From: SIG672 sp045657105
GTDB lineage: Bacteria; Bacillota; Clostridia; Oscillospirales; CAG-272
NCBI GenBank assembly: GCA_045657105.1
Contig: JAZOSN010000051.1
Coordinates: 1-14,449 of the forward strand
DNA length: 14,449 nucleotides
Direction: 5' to 3'
The notes under the pieces were generated by a model, which was not told the origin of the DNA, did no database searches, and was given only the letters and a program-made list of their open reading frames with translations. Positions 13,525 to 14,449 of the stretch are shown piece after piece. Each line of letters begins with the position of its first letter. Position 1 is the stretch's first letter. The position numbers were made by a program, and so were the translations under genes.

Positions 13525-14208
13525 CTACGCTTGATTTATAGTAACATTGCCTTCTATTTTTTCGCACTTCAAAGAATTGCAGATTACGTTACCTTTTATT
13601 TTATCAGACTCGACGTTTCCCCTTACCGTTACGGTATCACCGCAGTTTATATCGCCCGAGAGATTTCCGCCGCAAGTAATGTTACCTCCGCAGTTACAGC
13701 CTCCGGATAATGCTCCGCCAACCACAATTCCATATCCGCAATTACATCCGCCGGAAACACTGCCTCCAACACTCACTTCATGTCCGGCATTGCATCCGCC
13801 GGAAACCGAGCCGTTCACCGTAACACGGCACGCACTTTGAACGTTCTTGGCATCACCGATGACCTCGAAGGTGAATTTATCCGTCAATCCATCAGTTACT
13901 TGCAAAATCTTTCTTCCAAGGCATACAACACCGCGAATAACATTATCATCATTCCAAGGAAACTCCGGGCAGTGATCATAATGGATCTCTGTTTTGACAT
14001 CTCTCGCAAAGAGCTCATCGATATAGCAACCGAAAATATCCGCCATTATTGGCAAAAATGTAATATCTGGCGCGGCTTTTGCATTTTCCCACTTTGAAAC
14101 CGCCTGAAAGGTCACGCCCAGCTTCTCGGCAAGTCCTTCCTGTGTAAATCCGCACTTTTTACGATATTTTTGTATATTAGCGGCTAAAATTATATTTGTA
14201 TTGTCCAT
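13525..14208 (-). CDS. XRE-family regulator with a Cys/Gly-rich 16-residue repeat domain
   Basis: The 227-residue protein starts with a Cro/CI-type helix-turn-helix (about 8-66): IQKYRKKCGFTQEGLAEKLG, then VTFQAVSKWENAKAAPDI and a typical LPIMADIFGCYIDELF tail. A linker (70-125) holds several aromatic residues and two cysteines. Residues 129-192 are four tandem 16-residue repeats with the form V-x-V-G-G-x-V-S-G-G-C-N-C-G, followed by two weaker, shorter ones to the end. Regular V/I spacing and the Gly-Asn turns suggest a beta-solenoid like that of bactofilins. There are 12 or more cysteines, two per complete repeat, which could stack as a metal or redox ladder. DNA binding is firm; the role of the repeat, whether effector sensing or polymer formation, is inference. 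AAAGGAGGCG lies just upstream of the ATG, and a palindrome in its promoter suggests self-control. Confidence 0.85.
   Translation of the reverse strand: MDNTNIILAANIQKYRKKCGFTQEGLAEKLGVTFQAVSKWENAKAAPDITFLPIMADIFGCYIDELFARDVKTEIHYDHCPEFPWNDDNVIRGVVCLGRKILQVTDGLTDKFTFEVIGDAKNVQSACRVTVNGSVSGGCNAGHEVSVGGSVSGGCNCGYGIVVGGALSGGCNCGGNITCGGNLSGDINCGDTVTVRGNVESDKIKGNVICNSLKCEKIEGNVTINQA
13633..13824 (-). repeat. Four tandem 48-bp coding repeats
   Basis: This stretch encodes residues 129-192 of the XRE-repeat regulator as four units of exactly 48 bases. The middle two units are the most alike, sharing the GGCTGTAAC/GGATGTAAT-type codons for Gly-Cys-Asn. The copies are diverged at the DNA level, so the repetition is old rather than a fresh duplication. 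Confidence 0.75.
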
Positions 14209-14234
14209 TACAACACGCCTCCTTTGTTGACTTG

Positions 14235-14263
14235 ATTATACCATATTGTATATGCGTTTGCAA
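14235..14263 (-). promoter_or_regulatory. Promoter and putative operator of the XRE-repeat regulator
   Basis: On the minus strand TTGCAA (14263-14258), a 17-base spacer and perfect TATAAT (14240-14235). The spacer contains CATATACAATATG (14254-14242), a perfect five-base inverted repeat around a three-base centre, a good place for a repressor. The ribosome binding site is AGGAGG at about 14223-14218. Confidence 0.72.
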
Positions 14264-14271
14264 TAAAACAA

Positions 14272-14291
14272 AGGTTGATATTTTTCAACCT
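14272..14291. other. Short inverted repeat upstream of the regulator promoter
   Basis: AGGTTGA (14272-14278) and TCAACCT (14285-14291) form a perfect seven-base inverted repeat with a six-base spacer, nine bases upstream of the -35. It could be a second binding site or a small hairpin. It has no T-run, so it is not a convincing terminator. Confidence 0.45.
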
Positions 14292-14343
14292 CGGGTCGAG
14301 AAGGCGTTGATGTTGCTGGTGAGAGCCAAAGTAAACGAAAAAA

Positions 14344-14385
14344 AGAAACACAAAACCGAGGCATTTGCCTCGGTTTGTGTTTCTT
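14344..14385. terminator. Strong bidirectional hairpin, probable terminator
   Basis: ACCGAGGCA (14355-14363) and TGCCTCGGT (14366-14374) pair around TT. The stem extends through AGAAACACAA on one side and TTGTGTTTCT on the other, with one unpaired A. A-rich sequence precedes it and T-rich sequence follows. It probably ends a gene beyond the right edge of the window; the regulator on its left is transcribed away from it. Confidence 0.6.
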
Positions 14386-14410
14386 ACTCCCCCTGCTGGG
14401 TTAGCGAAGC

Positions 14411-14435
14411 AAAAAGGTGCCGGTGGCACGTTTTT
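14411..14435. repeat. Hairpin of a possible dispersed repeat at the window edge
   Basis: GTGCC (14417-14421) and GGCAC (14425-14429) form a stem around GGT, flanked by AAAAA and TTTTT. A related GGTGTCAC follows at 14442-14449 and runs into the edge. No gene is supported in 14386-14449. It may be a terminator or the end of a repeated element. Confidence 0.35.
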
Positions 14436-14449
14436 GAGAGCGGTGTCAC

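Noticed and set aside
13633..13824. CRISPR-like regular repeats
   Set aside because: The 48-base periodicity is continuous, without unique spacers, stays in frame and encodes the protein repeat of the XRE regulator.
14208..14429. 73-codon open frame on the minus strand before the XRE regulator
   Set aside because: It runs through a strong hairpin, the regulator's promoter and its ribosome binding site, and abuts its ATG. The promoter evidence explains this stretch better.

Overview
The window looks like chromosome from an anaerobic gut Firmicute in class Clostridia, probably an Oscillospiraceae-type commensal. The evidence is sigma-A promoters with 17-base spacers, strong AGGAGG-type ribosome binding sites, many hairpin-plus-T-run terminators, a T-box leader, a luxS-pfs pair, and several cytoplasmic carbohydrate-active enzymes of a kind common in these bacteria. 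This placement is inferred from gene content; there is no rRNA or other marker. No phage, transposase, tRNA, rRNA or CRISPR array is present.

Layout. Bases 1-1565 hold the last codons of an upstream gene, then a GH63/trehalase-like (alpha/alpha)6 hydrolase coupled to it by a TAATG overlap. A convergent AEC-family carrier (1603-2544, minus) shares the terminator. It is divergent from a GH39-like beta-glycosidase (2751-4064, plus). luxS and mtnN/pfs (4167-5370, plus) form an overlapping two-gene operon with its own promoter: MtnN makes S-ribosylhomocysteine from S-adenosylhomocysteine and LuxS cleaves it. Then come minus-strand genes: a membrane-anchored MORN-repeat protein (5407-6294), a small two-helix membrane protein of unknown function (6344-6811), and a compact dut-maf-nth operon (8628 down to 6935) for nucleotide-pool cleaning and base-excision repair. 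A plus-strand protein of the glutaminase A/DUF4965 family follows (8823-10787).

The right end is the most regulated part. A sodium:solute symporter (10847-12394, minus) lies behind a complete T-box leader (about 12738-12449) with its own near-consensus promoter, so uptake is very likely controlled by the charging of one tRNA. The specifier reads as Thr ACA or Tyr UAC, depending on alignment. Beyond it are a small membrane protein resembling the STM3941 family (12828-13352), and an XRE-type regulator (13525-14208) whose C-terminal half is a glycine- and cysteine-rich 16-residue repeat, probably a beta-solenoid. A perfect palindrome sits inside the promoter spacer of that gene. The last 170 bases hold hairpins and no convincing gene.

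How the parts fit: three carbohydrate-active or related enzymes (GH63-like, GH39-like, glutaminase A-like) all lack signal peptides, so they probably act on imported oligosaccharides or glycosides. They are spread among housekeeping genes instead of forming one locus. The strongest leads are the amino-acid specificity of the T-box symporter and the XRE/Cys-repeat regulator.
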